64,000 nt of DNA from Synechocystis sp. LKSZ1 (GTDB lineage Bacteria; Cyanobacteriota; Cyanobacteriia; Cyanobacteriales; Microcystaceae): the NCBI RefSeq assembly GCF_040436315.1, contig NZ_AP031572.1, forward strand, positions 3,472,001 through 3,536,000, written 5' to 3'. A program made the translations under genes and the position numbers. How positions within the stretch are numbered: the first letter of the stretch is position 1; each line of letters begins with the position of its first letter. Below, one piece after another: positions 28,158 through 36,526 of this stretch. The notes below the pieces were generated by a model. That model ran no database searches, had not been told where the DNA came from, and saw only the letters and a list, made by a program, of their open reading frames with translations.

Positions 28158-28640
28158 ATGATCATTAGCTCCCGTTCTATTACCGACTTGAACAAAGTTC
28201 TGAGTCGATTTTTTATTGCTAATTCTCTCGCTCTCCTCGGACTCCTTGGTGGGGTTATTCCCGACTGGAGTGGGCGCTTTCCCGTGCCAGTGACCTTTAG
28301 CCAGTTAGCCTATAGCCAAGAATTTAGCCCAACCCAAATTAATCGCTATGCTAAGGCTGTATTGGACATTGAAGCAGAACGCAAGGTAGCCTACCGCAAA
28401 ATCCAAGACTTGATCGGTCGGGTGCCCCCTAACATCGTTTGTAACCAAAAAGAGAGTATTCGGCAACTCCCCAAGGAAGCCCAAAGTATTGCCGTCAATT
28501 TTTGCAATCGTTCCAAAAAAATTGCCCAGGCCAGTGGTTTGTCCCCCACCGAATTCAACACCATTACCGATGCGGCTCGTAAAAATGCCCCCCTGAAAAA
28601 ACGGATTCAACAGGCGATCGTTAAAATTCGTCAGCCCTAG
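28158..28640 (+). CDS. DUF4168 exported protein
   Basis: 160 residues. The N-terminus has a hydrophobic export segment (about residues 17-36, LALLGLLGG) and an Ala-Tyr-Ser region before the mature part. The DUF4168 domain starts at 'FSPTQINRYAKAVLDIEAERKVAYRKIQDLIG' and ends with 'LSPTEFNTITDAARKNAPLKKRIQQAI'. Periplasmic helical domain of unknown function, widespread in cyanobacteria. Its TAG stop is in frame with the ureE remnant that follows directly. Confidence 0.88.
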   Translation: MIISSRSITDLNKVLSRFFIANSLALLGLLGGVIPDWSGRFPVPVTFSQLAYSQEFSPTQINRYAKAVLDIEAERKVAYRKIQDLIGRVPPNIVCNQKESIRQLPKEAQSIAVNFCNRSKKIAQASGLSPTEFNTITDAARKNAPLKKRIQQAIVKIRQP

Positions 28641-28997
28641 GGGGAAAGGCGTCCGTATGCTGATTTTTTGCCCACGGTTAATCCCCCCGCTTTTCTTGGC
28701 CTATCGCGCAGCACCATTGTGCAATCGGGCAATTACCTCCAAGCCGATGCCAGCGAAATTTTCCAAATTTTGGCCAAGCCCGAACCCATCTTAACCGTTA
28801 CCGTGAACGATGCTGTAGCACTGCTGAGGGTCGCCTGCCATCTCGGTAATCCTCACGTGCCGGTAGAAATTTGTGCCGAATACCTGCAACTGTCCCCCGA
28901 CTCGGTGCTAGCCGATCTGCTCCGACAGTTTGCGATTCTTGTCACCGATCGTCGCGTTCCCTTCTATCCAGAATCGGGGGCTTATAAGCCTCACTGA
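28641..28997 (+). pseudogene. ureE: 5'-truncated ureE (urease nickel chaperone)
   Basis: The frame that opens right after the DUF4168 stop reads GERRPYADFL, then a UreE-like body: 'FLGLSRSTIVQSGNYLQAD' aligns with the family's LPRGTVLxxGDxLQ, and 'AKPEPILTVTVNDAVALLRVACHLGNPHVPVEI' with the metal-binding domain including the conserved histidine after GN. It ends 'PFYPESGAYKPH' as UreE usually does. About 20 N-terminal residues are missing and no in-frame ATG exists; a TTG at 28668 is the only nearby start and would drop still more. No other urease gene is in the window. UreE delivers nickel to urease; this copy is probably dead or translated poorly. Confidence 0.75.
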
Positions 28998-29122
28998 TTA
29001 AAATTATTGTTAAGTTTAAAGGATATTATTTAGTATAGTGCATCACATTCCCGTACACTGGCTAGAATCGCCTCCGGCTAATCGACGTCGTAATCACCTC
29101 AAACTCAAACCATTATCCAAAT

Positions 29123-29500
29123 ATGAGCAATATAAATGAATTACTAGAAGAAACCCTCAACCTAGACGGCGCATTGCTCGCCGCTTTAGGTGACTGGAAA
29201 ACGGGAATGTGCTTGGCGTCAGTTGGTACCGATAATCCCCGCTTTCCGCTCAAAAATGCTGAACTAGCAGTGGCCGGTAACACGCAGGTTATCCGCACAA
29301 AATTGAAGGTAGCTGCGTCCTTGGGGATGAAAGAAAAAATTGATGATATTTTAATTACCCTCGAAACGCAGTATCACTTAATGAGCATCACTCACTCCTT
29401 CGAGGGTCTCTTTTTCTATCTTGCCCTCGATCGGGATAAGGGAAATCTGGCCCTGGCCCGCATGAAGCTGAGAACCCTTGAACCCAAATTGGTGATCTAA
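29123..29500 (+). CDS. Roadblock/LC7-like protein
   Basis: 125 residues, one domain. The pattern 'MSNINELLEETLNLDGALLAALGDWKTGMCLAS' followed by 'LAVAGNTQVIRTKLKVAASLGMKEKIDDILITLETQYHLM' and 'FFYLALDRDKGNLALARMKLR' is that of the small Roadblock/LC7-fold proteins common in cyanobacteria. In other bacteria such proteins (MglB-like) regulate small GTPases or act in motility and signalling; here there is no GTPase neighbour. A possible -10 (TATAGT, 29034-29039) lies about 85 nt upstream. Confidence 0.7.
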   Translation: MSNINELLEETLNLDGALLAALGDWKTGMCLASVGTDNPRFPLKNAELAVAGNTQVIRTKLKVAASLGMKEKIDDILITLETQYHLMSITHSFEGLFFYLALDRDKGNLALARMKLRTLEPKLVI

Positions 29501-29959
29501 AGCCCTAAGTTGTTACCGATCGTCGGCGATCGGAATCGCAACAAGACTAGCCGCAACGGTGAGGGTAGAAAGGTAGCGAGCATCTCAATACCTGTCGTAC
29601 TGCGGCAAACCTCCGGCATTTTTCTTGGTTTCGGCTCCCCTTATCCGAAAAGGGATTGTAAACTGGATTTGACGCCCTGCTCCACAATTTTTAGACGGCG
29701 TTCGATACCATTTCAGGTTTAGTGCCCCCATCGCCCGGTAAAAGACGCGCTGCAAAATTCCCTTCGACTGATGGGCCGCCCCCAGCCCCGATCTTAGGAG
29801 AACGTCAAGGGATTCGCTACAATGTCTCATATAAATCGTGTAAGATAATGCCTCAATCGACTCCAAACCAGCGAAGTCGATCGCAACTTAACCTGAGAAA
29901 AGTAGTTTTAAACGACTAGCTTTTTGACCATCTGCCCGAGCAGTGAATGCCAAAACACA
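29501..29959. other. 459-bp intergenic region before the PRC-barrel gene
   Basis: No gene seen on either strand. TACAAT at 29818-29823 with TTAGGA 18 bp upstream is a weak promoter candidate. The GGGCCGCCCCCAGCCCC stretch near 29773 could fold, and the size leaves room for a long leader or a small RNA, but nothing here is diagnostic. Confidence 0.4.
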
Positions 29960-30907
29960 ATGACCATTGATAACATCCGCCTAAGAAACGAGTTCATTAA
30001 CACCCAAGTCATTACCCGCAACACCGGTAAGAAACTAGGCGTTGTCAAAGATGTGTTAGTCGATATTGACCAGCGCGAAATTGTGGCTCTCGGCCTACGG
30101 GATAATGCCCTCTCCCTGTCTGGTATGCCCCAATACATGTACCTGAACCGTATCTGTCAAACGGGGGATGTGGTGTTGGTGGAAGATGAAGATATTTTTG
30201 AAGCTGTTGATATTGATGCCTATACGCCCCTGATCAACAGCGAAGTGATTACCGAAACCGGGGAACCCCTGGGGCGCGTCCGCGATTTTCAATTTAATCT
30301 TGAAAGCGGCAAAGTTTCCTCGATTATTATTGCCTCCCTGGGTATTCCTCAAATTCCTGAACAACTAATCAGCACCTACGAGTTATCCATGGAAGAGGTG
30401 GTCAGCAGTGGCCCGAATCGCCTGATTGTCTTTGAAGGTGCCGAAGAACGCCTCAGTCAATTAAGCGTGGGTCTCCTAGAGCGATTGGGCATTGGCCGCC
30501 CCTCTTGGGAACAGGCACAAGAGGATATGTACTATCCCCCCACTACCCGCCCCGAAAATCAATTGGGGAGCGGTATTCCGCTACAAACCCCTGTCCAGGT
30601 ACGCCAGCCCGAACCCGTCGTAGAAGAACGCTGGCACGAAGATGATTGGCAAGAAACCCGTCCAGTGCCGCCTCTGCGCCGCCAGGCCGAAGTCAATCGT
30701 TACCCTGAACCCGACTACGAAACTGACAACTGGGGAGAAGCCGAGCTAGAGGCCCCTAGTCCAGCCCCCAGCTACGAGTATCAGTACGAAGAAGAGGACT
30801 ACGCCGGGGATATGTGGGACGATAGCGAACCCGAACCCTACAATCCCCCCCGCGTCAATATTCCTGAAAAACGCCGGGAAAAAATGCCGGAATACTACGA
30901 AGATTAG
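29960..30907 (+). CDS. PRC-barrel protein with acidic tail
   Basis: 315 residues from ATG 29960; an earlier in-frame ATG (29924) gives a non-conserved leader. Two PRC-barrel domains: residues about 5-75 ('LRNEFINTQVITRNTGKKLGVVKDVLVDID') and about 85-165 ('LINSEVITETGEPLGRVRDFQFNLESGKVSSIIIASLG'). The last 130 residues are a low-complexity Pro/Glu/Tyr/Trp tail. PRC barrels occur in photosynthetic reaction centre H subunits and in RNA-maturation proteins; in cyanobacteria these double-barrel proteins are membrane-associated and of unclear role. Confidence 0.85.
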   Translation: MTIDNIRLRNEFINTQVITRNTGKKLGVVKDVLVDIDQREIVALGLRDNALSLSGMPQYMYLNRICQTGDVVLVEDEDIFEAVDIDAYTPLINSEVITETGEPLGRVRDFQFNLESGKVSSIIIASLGIPQIPEQLISTYELSMEEVVSSGPNRLIVFEGAEERLSQLSVGLLERLGIGRPSWEQAQEDMYYPPTTRPENQLGSGIPLQTPVQVRQPEPVVEERWHEDDWQETRPVPPLRRQAEVNRYPEPDYETDNWGEAELEAPSPAPSYEYQYEEEDYAGDMWDDSEPEPYNPPRVNIPEKRREKMPEYYED

Positions 30908-30924
30908 CCGCGGTATTGAGTTGT

Positions 30925-31644
30925 CTAAAGGACACAATGGGCCAGGCCTCGGTAGGAGAGGCCGTGGGGACTAACCTCAAAACGACAGGGGAGTATCTGT
31001 AAACCCTGGGCCTGCCCTTGCTGTAATAATTCAGCGTAGCGGGGGTCGTAGGCCTGGCCCGGAGCAAATTCCGTACAATCACCTCGATTAATGAAGTAAA
31101 GCATGACCGCTTTGGCCTGGGGCATCACGCCCATCAAGTCGAGGAGATGCTTTTGCCCACGGGTGGTCACTGTATCGGGAAAAAGGGCCAGGGAGCCTTC
31201 AGCCAGGGTGGTGTTTTTAACTTCAACGTAGATGGCAGGTTGGTCAGGGTGGCTCAGGAGAAAATCAATACGGCTTTTTTGGTCTTGGCCGTAGGCCACT
31301 TCCGGGCGGATGGCCTCGTAGCAGTCAGCAAGTTCGGGAAAAATCTGTTCTTCCAGGGCCTGTTTAATCACCCGATTCGGCAGACTGGTATTAACGCCGA
31401 CCCAGGTTTCTCCTATTTGAATCATTTCCCAGGTATAGGCCAGCTTGCGTTTAGGACTCGGATGATAGGAAACCTGCACCGGTGCTCCGACCTGGCAGAC
31501 ACCGGTCATCGGCCCGGTATTGGGGCAGTGGGCCGTGATTATTTCCCCTGAATTTAGTTGGATATCAGCAAAAAAGCGTTTATACCGCTTGAGCAATGTT
31601 CCCGACTGGAGGGGCGGATAGGCATAGAAAAAATCCGTGGCCAT
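30925..31644 (-). CDS. sfsA: SfsA family protein
   Basis: 239 residues from ATG 31644; a longer frame to 31725 would overlap the DUF1997 gene. Full SfsA pattern: 'LLKRYKRFFADIQLNSGEIITAHCPNTGPMTGV', 'SRIDFLLSHPDQPAIYVEVKNTTLAE', 'ALFPDTVTTRGQKHLLDLM'. The PD-(D/E)xK-like core (D, ExK) suggests a nuclease fold; the original E. coli name is from sugar fermentation stimulation and the real activity is unsettled. Start lies 6 bp after the DUF1997 stop, so the two are cotranscribed. Confidence 0.93.
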   Translation of the reverse strand: MATDFFYAYPPLQSGTLLKRYKRFFADIQLNSGEIITAHCPNTGPMTGVCQVGAPVQVSYHPSPKRKLAYTWEMIQIGETWVGVNTSLPNRVIKQALEEQIFPELADCYEAIRPEVAYGQDQKSRIDFLLSHPDQPAIYVEVKNTTLAEGSLALFPDTVTTRGQKHLLDLMGVMPQAKAVMLYFINRGDCTEFAPGQAYDPRYAELLQQGQAQGLQILPCRFEVSPHGLSYRGLAHCVL

Positions 31645-31649
31645 GGCAC

Positions 31650-32240
31650 CTAGGCCTCTAGCAGGGGATTCAAGGCTGAGCGGAGAGGGGTTTCCGCCAA
31701 TGGTGTCTCGGCTTGGGCTAACCAATACCGATAATCCTCCAGAAGCTGGCCCAGGAGACGGTGTTTGATGCGGCCGAGGACTCCCTTGAGTAGGCTATTA
31801 GCCGTCATTTCCAGCAGGGGGGCCGGGGTTAACCAGAGGGGGGGGGGTAGATCCACACTCACCCGCAGGTCGGCTTTACCCTGGAGTAGGGTTTGGCCCT
31901 GGTGCTGGTAGGGGGCCAACCGACCTTTGAGATCCAACGAAAAGCGGTGGTTAATGTAGTCAATACCGCGAATTTCACAGCTCTCGGATTCGAGGTAGAC
32001 GGTACCCGTCGCCGTTGACCAGACCTTCAACACCACGGTTGGTTGAAAATGGTACAAGTCCATGAAGTTGAGGGGGCGCATGGTCAGACGAAAGTGATTC
32101 TCGGAAAGCACGGCCGTTCGCTTCGGGTCAGCAATGGCCTGCACCAGACGCTGGGGTTGACGAAGATAGTGTTGTAGGGAAGCCAAGGGCTCCGTCAGGG
32201 TCAGACTGAGAGACTCCGTTGCGCTAAAGCAAACATTCAT
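31650..32240 (-). CDS. DUF1997 protein
   Basis: 196 residues, typical length. Pattern of this cyanobacterial and plastid family: 'LQHYLRQPQRLVQAIADPKRTAVLSENHFRLTMRPLNFMDLYHFQPTVVLKVW', 'CEIRGIDYINHRFSLDLKGRLAP' and C-terminal 'LLKGVLGRIKHRLLGQLLEDYRYWL'. Function unknown; the fold resembles lipid- or ligand-binding START-like domains, which is inference. First gene of a two-gene unit with sfsA; divergent from pheA. Confidence 0.87.
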   Translation of the reverse strand: MNVCFSATESLSLTLTEPLASLQHYLRQPQRLVQAIADPKRTAVLSENHFRLTMRPLNFMDLYHFQPTVVLKVWSTATGTVYLESESCEIRGIDYINHRFSLDLKGRLAPYQHQGQTLLQGKADLRVSVDLPPPLWLTPAPLLEMTANSLLKGVLGRIKHRLLGQLLEDYRYWLAQAETPLAETPLRSALNPLLEA

Positions 32241-32455
32241 GGATTCGTCAAGGATAAAAGGCGTTGTTCTTAATTTTAGTTTACATTTCTTAAACTGTTG
32301 AGCCAGATTATACGGTTTTATTGACCTGGCTAGGGGCCTTTCGGTCAGTTCCCTTACAAAACTTAGCCATTTTGATGATATTTCTTTACGGATAAGCTGG
32401 TCAGAGCCGATAGCTTTGATGGAGAATAGGTTGTGAATCCTGAGGAATGCGACCC

Positions 32456-33334
32456 ATGTCCCTTGTCATTGCCCACCTTGGCCCCAGGGGAACCAACACG
32501 GAAACTGTAGCCCTGGCCTACGCCGATTGGCTCCAGCAGACGCAAGGCCAGACTGCCCAATTGTTGCCCTATCCCAGCATTGGCCAAACCCTCCACAGTG
32601 CCGCCGACCCGTCTATTGATGTGGCCATTGTGCCAGTGGAAAATTCGACAGAGGGCAGTATTGGCGTCACCCTCGATACCCTCTGGGAACGGGGGAATTT
32701 ACAAATTCAGCAGGAACTAGTGCTCCCAATTATCCACGTTCTCCTGTCCCACGGAAGGGCCCTTGAAGGACTGGCAAAGGTTTATTCCCATCCCCAGGCC
32801 CTGGGACAATGCCAGAAGTGGTTGGCCCAACACCTCCCCCAGGCCGAGTTGATCGCCACCAATTCCACCTCCGAAGCGGTACAGCTGATCCAGCAAGACC
32901 CGACGGCCGCGGCCATTGCTGCTCCCCGAGCCGCCCAACTGTTTGAGGTTCCAGTCCTGCGGGCCGGGATTAATGACTATGCCGATAATTGCACTCGTTT
33001 TTGGGTCGTGGGGCGACAACCCAGTCACCACGGCAGTCATACGGCCCTAGCCTTTACGGTTCCCACCAATGTGCCCGGAGCCTTGGTGCATCCCCTCCAG
33101 GCCCTGGCCAAGCGTCAGATTAATCTCTGTCGCATTGAATCCCGGCCCACTAAGCGTTCCCTGGGCGAATACCTGTTTTTTATGGATCTTGAAGCCAGTC
33201 AGACCGATGAGCATTTGCAGGCTGCCTTGGCAGAATTAGAACAGTACACGGAAATTTTGAAACTTTTCGGTAGTTACCGTGTCCAGCACCTAGACCCGAT
33301 CCAAGGGACGCTGGCGGGGCAGACAAACGGATAA
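32456..33334 (+). CDS. pheA: Prephenate dehydratase
   Basis: 292 residues. Converts prephenate to phenylpyruvate in phenylalanine synthesis. ATG 32456 is favoured over ATG 32447 because GAGGA sits nine bases before it. Catalytic domain about 1-185 ('HLGPRGTNTETVAL', 'DVAIVPVENSTEGSIGVTLDTL', 'DYADNCTRFWVVG' with the conserved TRF motif) and a regulatory ACT domain about 195-285 ('PGALVHPLQALAKRQINLCRIESRPTK', binding phenylalanine for feedback). There is no chorismate mutase domain, as in most cyanobacteria. The 3' end overlaps the convergent kinase by 45 bp. Confidence 0.96.
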   Translation: MSLVIAHLGPRGTNTETVALAYADWLQQTQGQTAQLLPYPSIGQTLHSAADPSIDVAIVPVENSTEGSIGVTLDTLWERGNLQIQQELVLPIIHVLLSHGRALEGLAKVYSHPQALGQCQKWLAQHLPQAELIATNSTSEAVQLIQQDPTAAAIAAPRAAQLFEVPVLRAGINDYADNCTRFWVVGRQPSHHGSHTALAFTVPTNVPGALVHPLQALAKRQINLCRIESRPTKRSLGEYLFFMDLEASQTDEHLQAALAELEQYTEILKLFGSYRVQHLDPIQGTLAGQTNG

Positions 33335-34594
33335 ATGGGCACCACCGGTATCGGGGTCGTTGCTTGCCGTAATCTGGCCCCCGTGGGCGATGATAATTTC
33401 CTTGGCAATGGCCAGGCCCAGACCACTCCCCTGGCGGCCTGCCCGGTACTGAGTGCGGGAACGGGAGGGCTCCCCCTGGAACAATCGCTCAAAAATGTGG
33501 GGCAAATTATCGGGATGAAATCCTTCCCCCTGATCAACAATATCAACCTGGAGGACAAATTCTTCTAAGGCCCTGGCCTGCACCGAAATCTTGCTTCCTG
33601 GTGGACTATGTTTGATGCAGTTGTCTAATAAATTCATAAACACTTGAATCAATCGGTCATGGTCGGCTTCGCAGGGTAGTTGGTCGGGGCCATCATAGGC
33701 AATGTGAACTTGTTTTTCCGCGGCCAGGGGAGATAGTCGTTGCCAACTGGAAATGAGAATATCGTGGAGATCCACTACTTGATAGTCTAAACATTGTTTC
33801 GGGTTCTCCCCAAGCCGGGCTAAACTGAGCCAATCATCCACAAGGGTGCGTAGCCGCTCTGTTTCCTCCAGCATTTGCTTTAACCAGTCTTGTTCCGGTG
33901 GCTGGAGCCGGTGATGGAGGGCCTCGGCGACCAGGGAGATGGCCGTTAAGGGAGTGCGGAGTTCGTGGGTTAAGTCGGAAAAAATTCGGTCTTGTTGACG
34001 CTGAATTTCGGCCAGGGGCTGTAGATTTTCCAAGAAGACGGCGACTTTTTGTTGGGGGAGGGGATAGCTATGACCTTTAAGGAGCAAGGATTCTGAAGAT
34101 AGCTTGGTTTTTGTTTCTTGAAAGGAGATGGGCGACGGAAAAAAAAGCCATTCCTGGACGTGGGGTTGTTGGGTATGACGGGTATGTTGAATTAATTGAT
34201 CCAACTCGTAGGAACGAACTAGTTCCAGGAGCAAGCGGATTTGCGGAGGTCGCCAACGGTCAATCTGGAGTAGGGCCTGGGCGACGGTATTGCACCATAG
34301 CAGATGATCCTCGGCATCCACGTATAAAAATCCGATGGGGGCCTGGTCGAGAAGTTGTTGCCAAGCCTGGGATTCCGCTTGATAGATCTGGCACTGTTGC
34401 TGGAGGTAGCTCAACTCTCGACGAACGAGGGAGGTAAGGGACAAGGACTTGGCCACTTCAGCGGTATCTTGCAAACTGGTCAATAGGGGCTGGAGGCGGC
34501 GTTTTAGTTGATGACGTTCCCAAGCACCAATCGCCAGGCCCAGTAAGCCACCTAGGAGCAAAAATAGAACATTCACCGTGACTTTCATAAGCAA
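33290..34594 (-). CDS. SphS/PhoR-like PAS sensor histidine kinase
   Basis: 434 residues. One N-terminal hydrophobic helix (about 5-24), a PAS domain (about 80-200, 'LLDQAPIGFLYVDAEDHLLWCNTVAQALL', 'LLLELVRSYELDQLIQHTR'), HisKA with 'FSDLTHELRTPLTAIS' (phosphorylated His) and a HATPase domain with N box 'FMNLLDNCIKHS', G1 'DQGEGF' and G2 'GSGLGLAI'. The 'LLLELVRSYELDQLI' PAS block is what I associate with cyanobacterial phosphate sensors of the SphS/PhoR type. The gene just upstream encodes a receiver-only regulator rather than the DNA-binding SphR, so a phosphate role is uncertain. Last gene of the signalling run; one base separates it from that regulator. Confidence 0.85.
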   Translation of the reverse strand: MLMKVTVNVLFLLLGGLLGLAIGAWERHQLKRRLQPLLTSLQDTAEVAKSLSLTSLVRRELSYLQQQCQIYQAESQAWQQLLDQAPIGFLYVDAEDHLLWCNTVAQALLQIDRWRPPQIRLLLELVRSYELDQLIQHTRHTQQPHVQEWLFFPSPISFQETKTKLSSESLLLKGHSYPLPQQKVAVFLENLQPLAEIQRQQDRIFSDLTHELRTPLTAISLVAEALHHRLQPPEQDWLKQMLEETERLRTLVDDWLSLARLGENPKQCLDYQVVDLHDILISSWQRLSPLAAEKQVHIAYDGPDQLPCEADHDRLIQVFMNLLDNCIKHSPPGSKISVQARALEEFVLQVDIVDQGEGFHPDNLPHIFERLFQGEPSRSRTQYRAGRQGSGLGLAIAKEIIIAHGGQITASNDPDTGGAHLSVCLPRQRPLDRV

Positions 34595-34595
34595 C

Positions 34596-34979
34596 TTAGG
34601 CGGTTGGGGCCTCTCCTAGAATGGCCTGGAGTTGTTGGGCCAACTGGAGAGGACGAAAGGGCTTAGGCAGGATCCCAACGGCACCAAGGGCAGTTAGGGT
34701 TTCCGGCGGGAGGGGAGCCGCCGTCATCAGGAGTACGGGGATAGATTGGGTTTGGGGATGGGCCTTGAGCTGTTGTAGGGTGCTGGGGCCATCCATGCCG
34801 GGCATCATGCGATCCAGCAGGATTAGATCAGGCTGTTGAGTCTTGGCCAAACTGAGGGCTTCGGGGCCAGAGCTAGCGAGGAGAACTTGCCAAGGGGTCT
34901 GCAGGGTCAGGGCCAATTGGATAATTGACCGGATATCTTCCTCATCATCAACGACTAAAATCCTTTGGGGGCTTGACAC
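34596..34979 (-). CDS. Receiver-only response regulator
   Basis: 127 residues from GTG 34979. A bare REC domain: acidic pair in 'ILVVDDEEDI', phosphoacceptor D56 in 'LILLDRMMPGMDG', Thr/Ala switch in 'VLLMTAAPL' and the conserved Lys in 'ILPKPF'. No output domain, so it acts by protein contact or phosphotransfer. It is sandwiched between two kinases on the same strand (32 bp after one, 1 bp before the other), which makes either a likely partner. Confidence 0.93.
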   Translation of the reverse strand: MSSPQRILVVDDEEDIRSIIQLALTLQTPWQVLLASSGPEALSLAKTQQPDLILLDRMMPGMDGPSTLQQLKAHPQTQSIPVLLMTAAPLPPETLTALGAVGILPKPFRPLQLAQQLQAILGEAPTA

Positions 34980-35011
34980 TCGCTCTAGATATTCCAGAAT
35001 TTTTTGCTAGT

Positions 35012-36508
35012 TTAGCGCACTGGGGGAAGAAGGATATGGAAAGTACTGCCTTGGCCCAACTGACTCTCGACCCAGAGGCGTCCTTGGTGTTGTTCCACCA
35101 GGCGGCGACAGATGGCTAAACCCAAACCAGTACCCCCCTTTTGGTAGGCATCGGCGGTATTCACTTGCCGGAACGGCTCAAAAACCTGCTGGAGTTGTTC
35201 CGCGGGAATGCCCCGGCCTTGGTCCCGCACCCATAGGTGGATGCCTTGTCTATCCTGACTACCCCGTAACCATACTGTTTGGCCCGGTTCAGAAAATTTA
35301 ATGGCATTGCTGAGGAGATTGGTGAGGGTCTGCACCAGACGGTCCGGATCGGCCCAGAGGGTCAGAGGAGGGGCCTGGTAATCGAGGGTAATGCCCTGGC
35401 GGTCGGCCCAGGACTGGAGGGTCTGCACTGACTCCCGAAACAGGTCTTCTAGAGAACACTCGACCTTGCTGAGAACCAGATGGCCGGCTTGAATCCGGTC
35501 TAGATCCAGAATGTCGTTCACCAAGCGGATCAGACGCTCACTGTTGCTAATGGCAATATCTAGAATATGCTGGCCCTGGGGGGTGAGGGTTCCCAATTGT
35601 CCGGTACGGAGCAGATCAAGAGAACCAACGAGGGCATTTAAGGGCGTCCGCAATTCATGGCTCACCAGGGAAATAAATTGCGTTTCTAGGCGTTTATATT
35701 CGGTAATGTCGTGGAAAATATGCAGTGTGCAGGGGTTGTCGTCTAGCTCCAGGGCCTCGATGGAGAGTAGCACGGTGCGTGTTTCTCCGGTTTTGGTTTG
35801 TAGCTCACAGGCCTGGTTGTAGAGAGCACCCTGCTGGTTTAACTGGGCTAGCCATTGCGGATAGGTTGCTTGGCCAGTGCCTAGGTGTAGGTCATCGAAG
35901 TTGCGCCCGAGAATGTCCTGCAGGTCATAGCCCGTTAATTGGCTAAAACTGGGATTGACTTCTAGAAACTGGCCCTCGGGACGGCGGAGAATGGCAAGGG
36001 GACTGGGACAGGCCCGGAAGGCCTTGGTAAATTTCTCCTGAGCCGCTAAACGTTCCGCCATTTCTTGCTGGAGTTGCTGATTTTGGGCCTGGAGTTGCTG
36101 TTGCAGACGACGGAGGGTAAGGTGGGTTTCGATGCGGGCCAGCACTTCTTCCGCCTGGAAGGGCTTGGTGATATAATCCACTCCGCCGATGCCAAAGGCC
36201 TTGACCTTATCGATCACTTCCCCGAGGGCACTAATAAAAATTACGGGAATGGCCTGGGTGTGTGCTTGGGCCTTGAGGCGTTGACAGACCTCGTAGCCAT
36301 TCATCTCCGGCATACGAATATCCAAAAGAATCAGATCCGGCGGTGCGGCCTGGGCGCCGCGTAAACCAGCCGAGCCCTTGGTCACACTCCGCACCTTGTA
36401 GCCTCTTTCTTTAAGCAGTTGGGACAACAGGGCCAGATTTTCAGGGGTATCGTCTACGACCAAGATATCTCCCTTGGAAGCACTGGAAGGGGGTTGAGTC
36501 AGGGTCAT
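35012..36508 (-). CDS. REC-PAS histidine kinase
   Basis: 498 residues. N-terminal receiver (about 13-130; phosphoacceptor D63 in 'LILLDIRMPEMNG', Lys in 'YITKPF'), a coiled-coil linker (about 135-160), a PAS domain (about 160-275), HisKA ('FISLVSHELRTPLNALVGS') and HATPase ('LTNLLSNAIKFSEPG', 'DQGRGIP', 'GTGLGLAICRRL'). No membrane segment, so cytoplasmic. A kinase with a receiver at its N-terminus is typically an intermediate in a phosphorelay, taking phosphate from another kinase; the upstream hybrid kinase 18 bp away is the obvious candidate. ATG start, normal length. Confidence 0.93.
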   Translation of the reverse strand: MTLTQPPSSASKGDILVVDDTPENLALLSQLLKERGYKVRSVTKGSAGLRGAQAAPPDLILLDIRMPEMNGYEVCQRLKAQAHTQAIPVIFISALGEVIDKVKAFGIGGVDYITKPFQAEEVLARIETHLTLRRLQQQLQAQNQQLQQEMAERLAAQEKFTKAFRACPSPLAILRRPEGQFLEVNPSFSQLTGYDLQDILGRNFDDLHLGTGQATYPQWLAQLNQQGALYNQACELQTKTGETRTVLLSIEALELDDNPCTLHIFHDITEYKRLETQFISLVSHELRTPLNALVGSLDLLRTGQLGTLTPQGQHILDIAISNSERLIRLVNDILDLDRIQAGHLVLSKVECSLEDLFRESVQTLQSWADRQGITLDYQAPPLTLWADPDRLVQTLTNLLSNAIKFSEPGQTVWLRGSQDRQGIHLWVRDQGRGIPAEQLQQVFEPFRQVNTADAYQKGGTGLGLAICRRLVEQHQGRLWVESQLGQGSTFHILLPPVR

Positions 36509-36526
36509 ACGGATTATCTTTTGAGA

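Noticed and set aside
34596-34979. Calling the receiver gene and the adjacent kinase a complete sphS-sphR phosphate pair
   Set aside because: The regulator has only a receiver domain, with no winged-helix DNA-binding domain, so it is not SphR.
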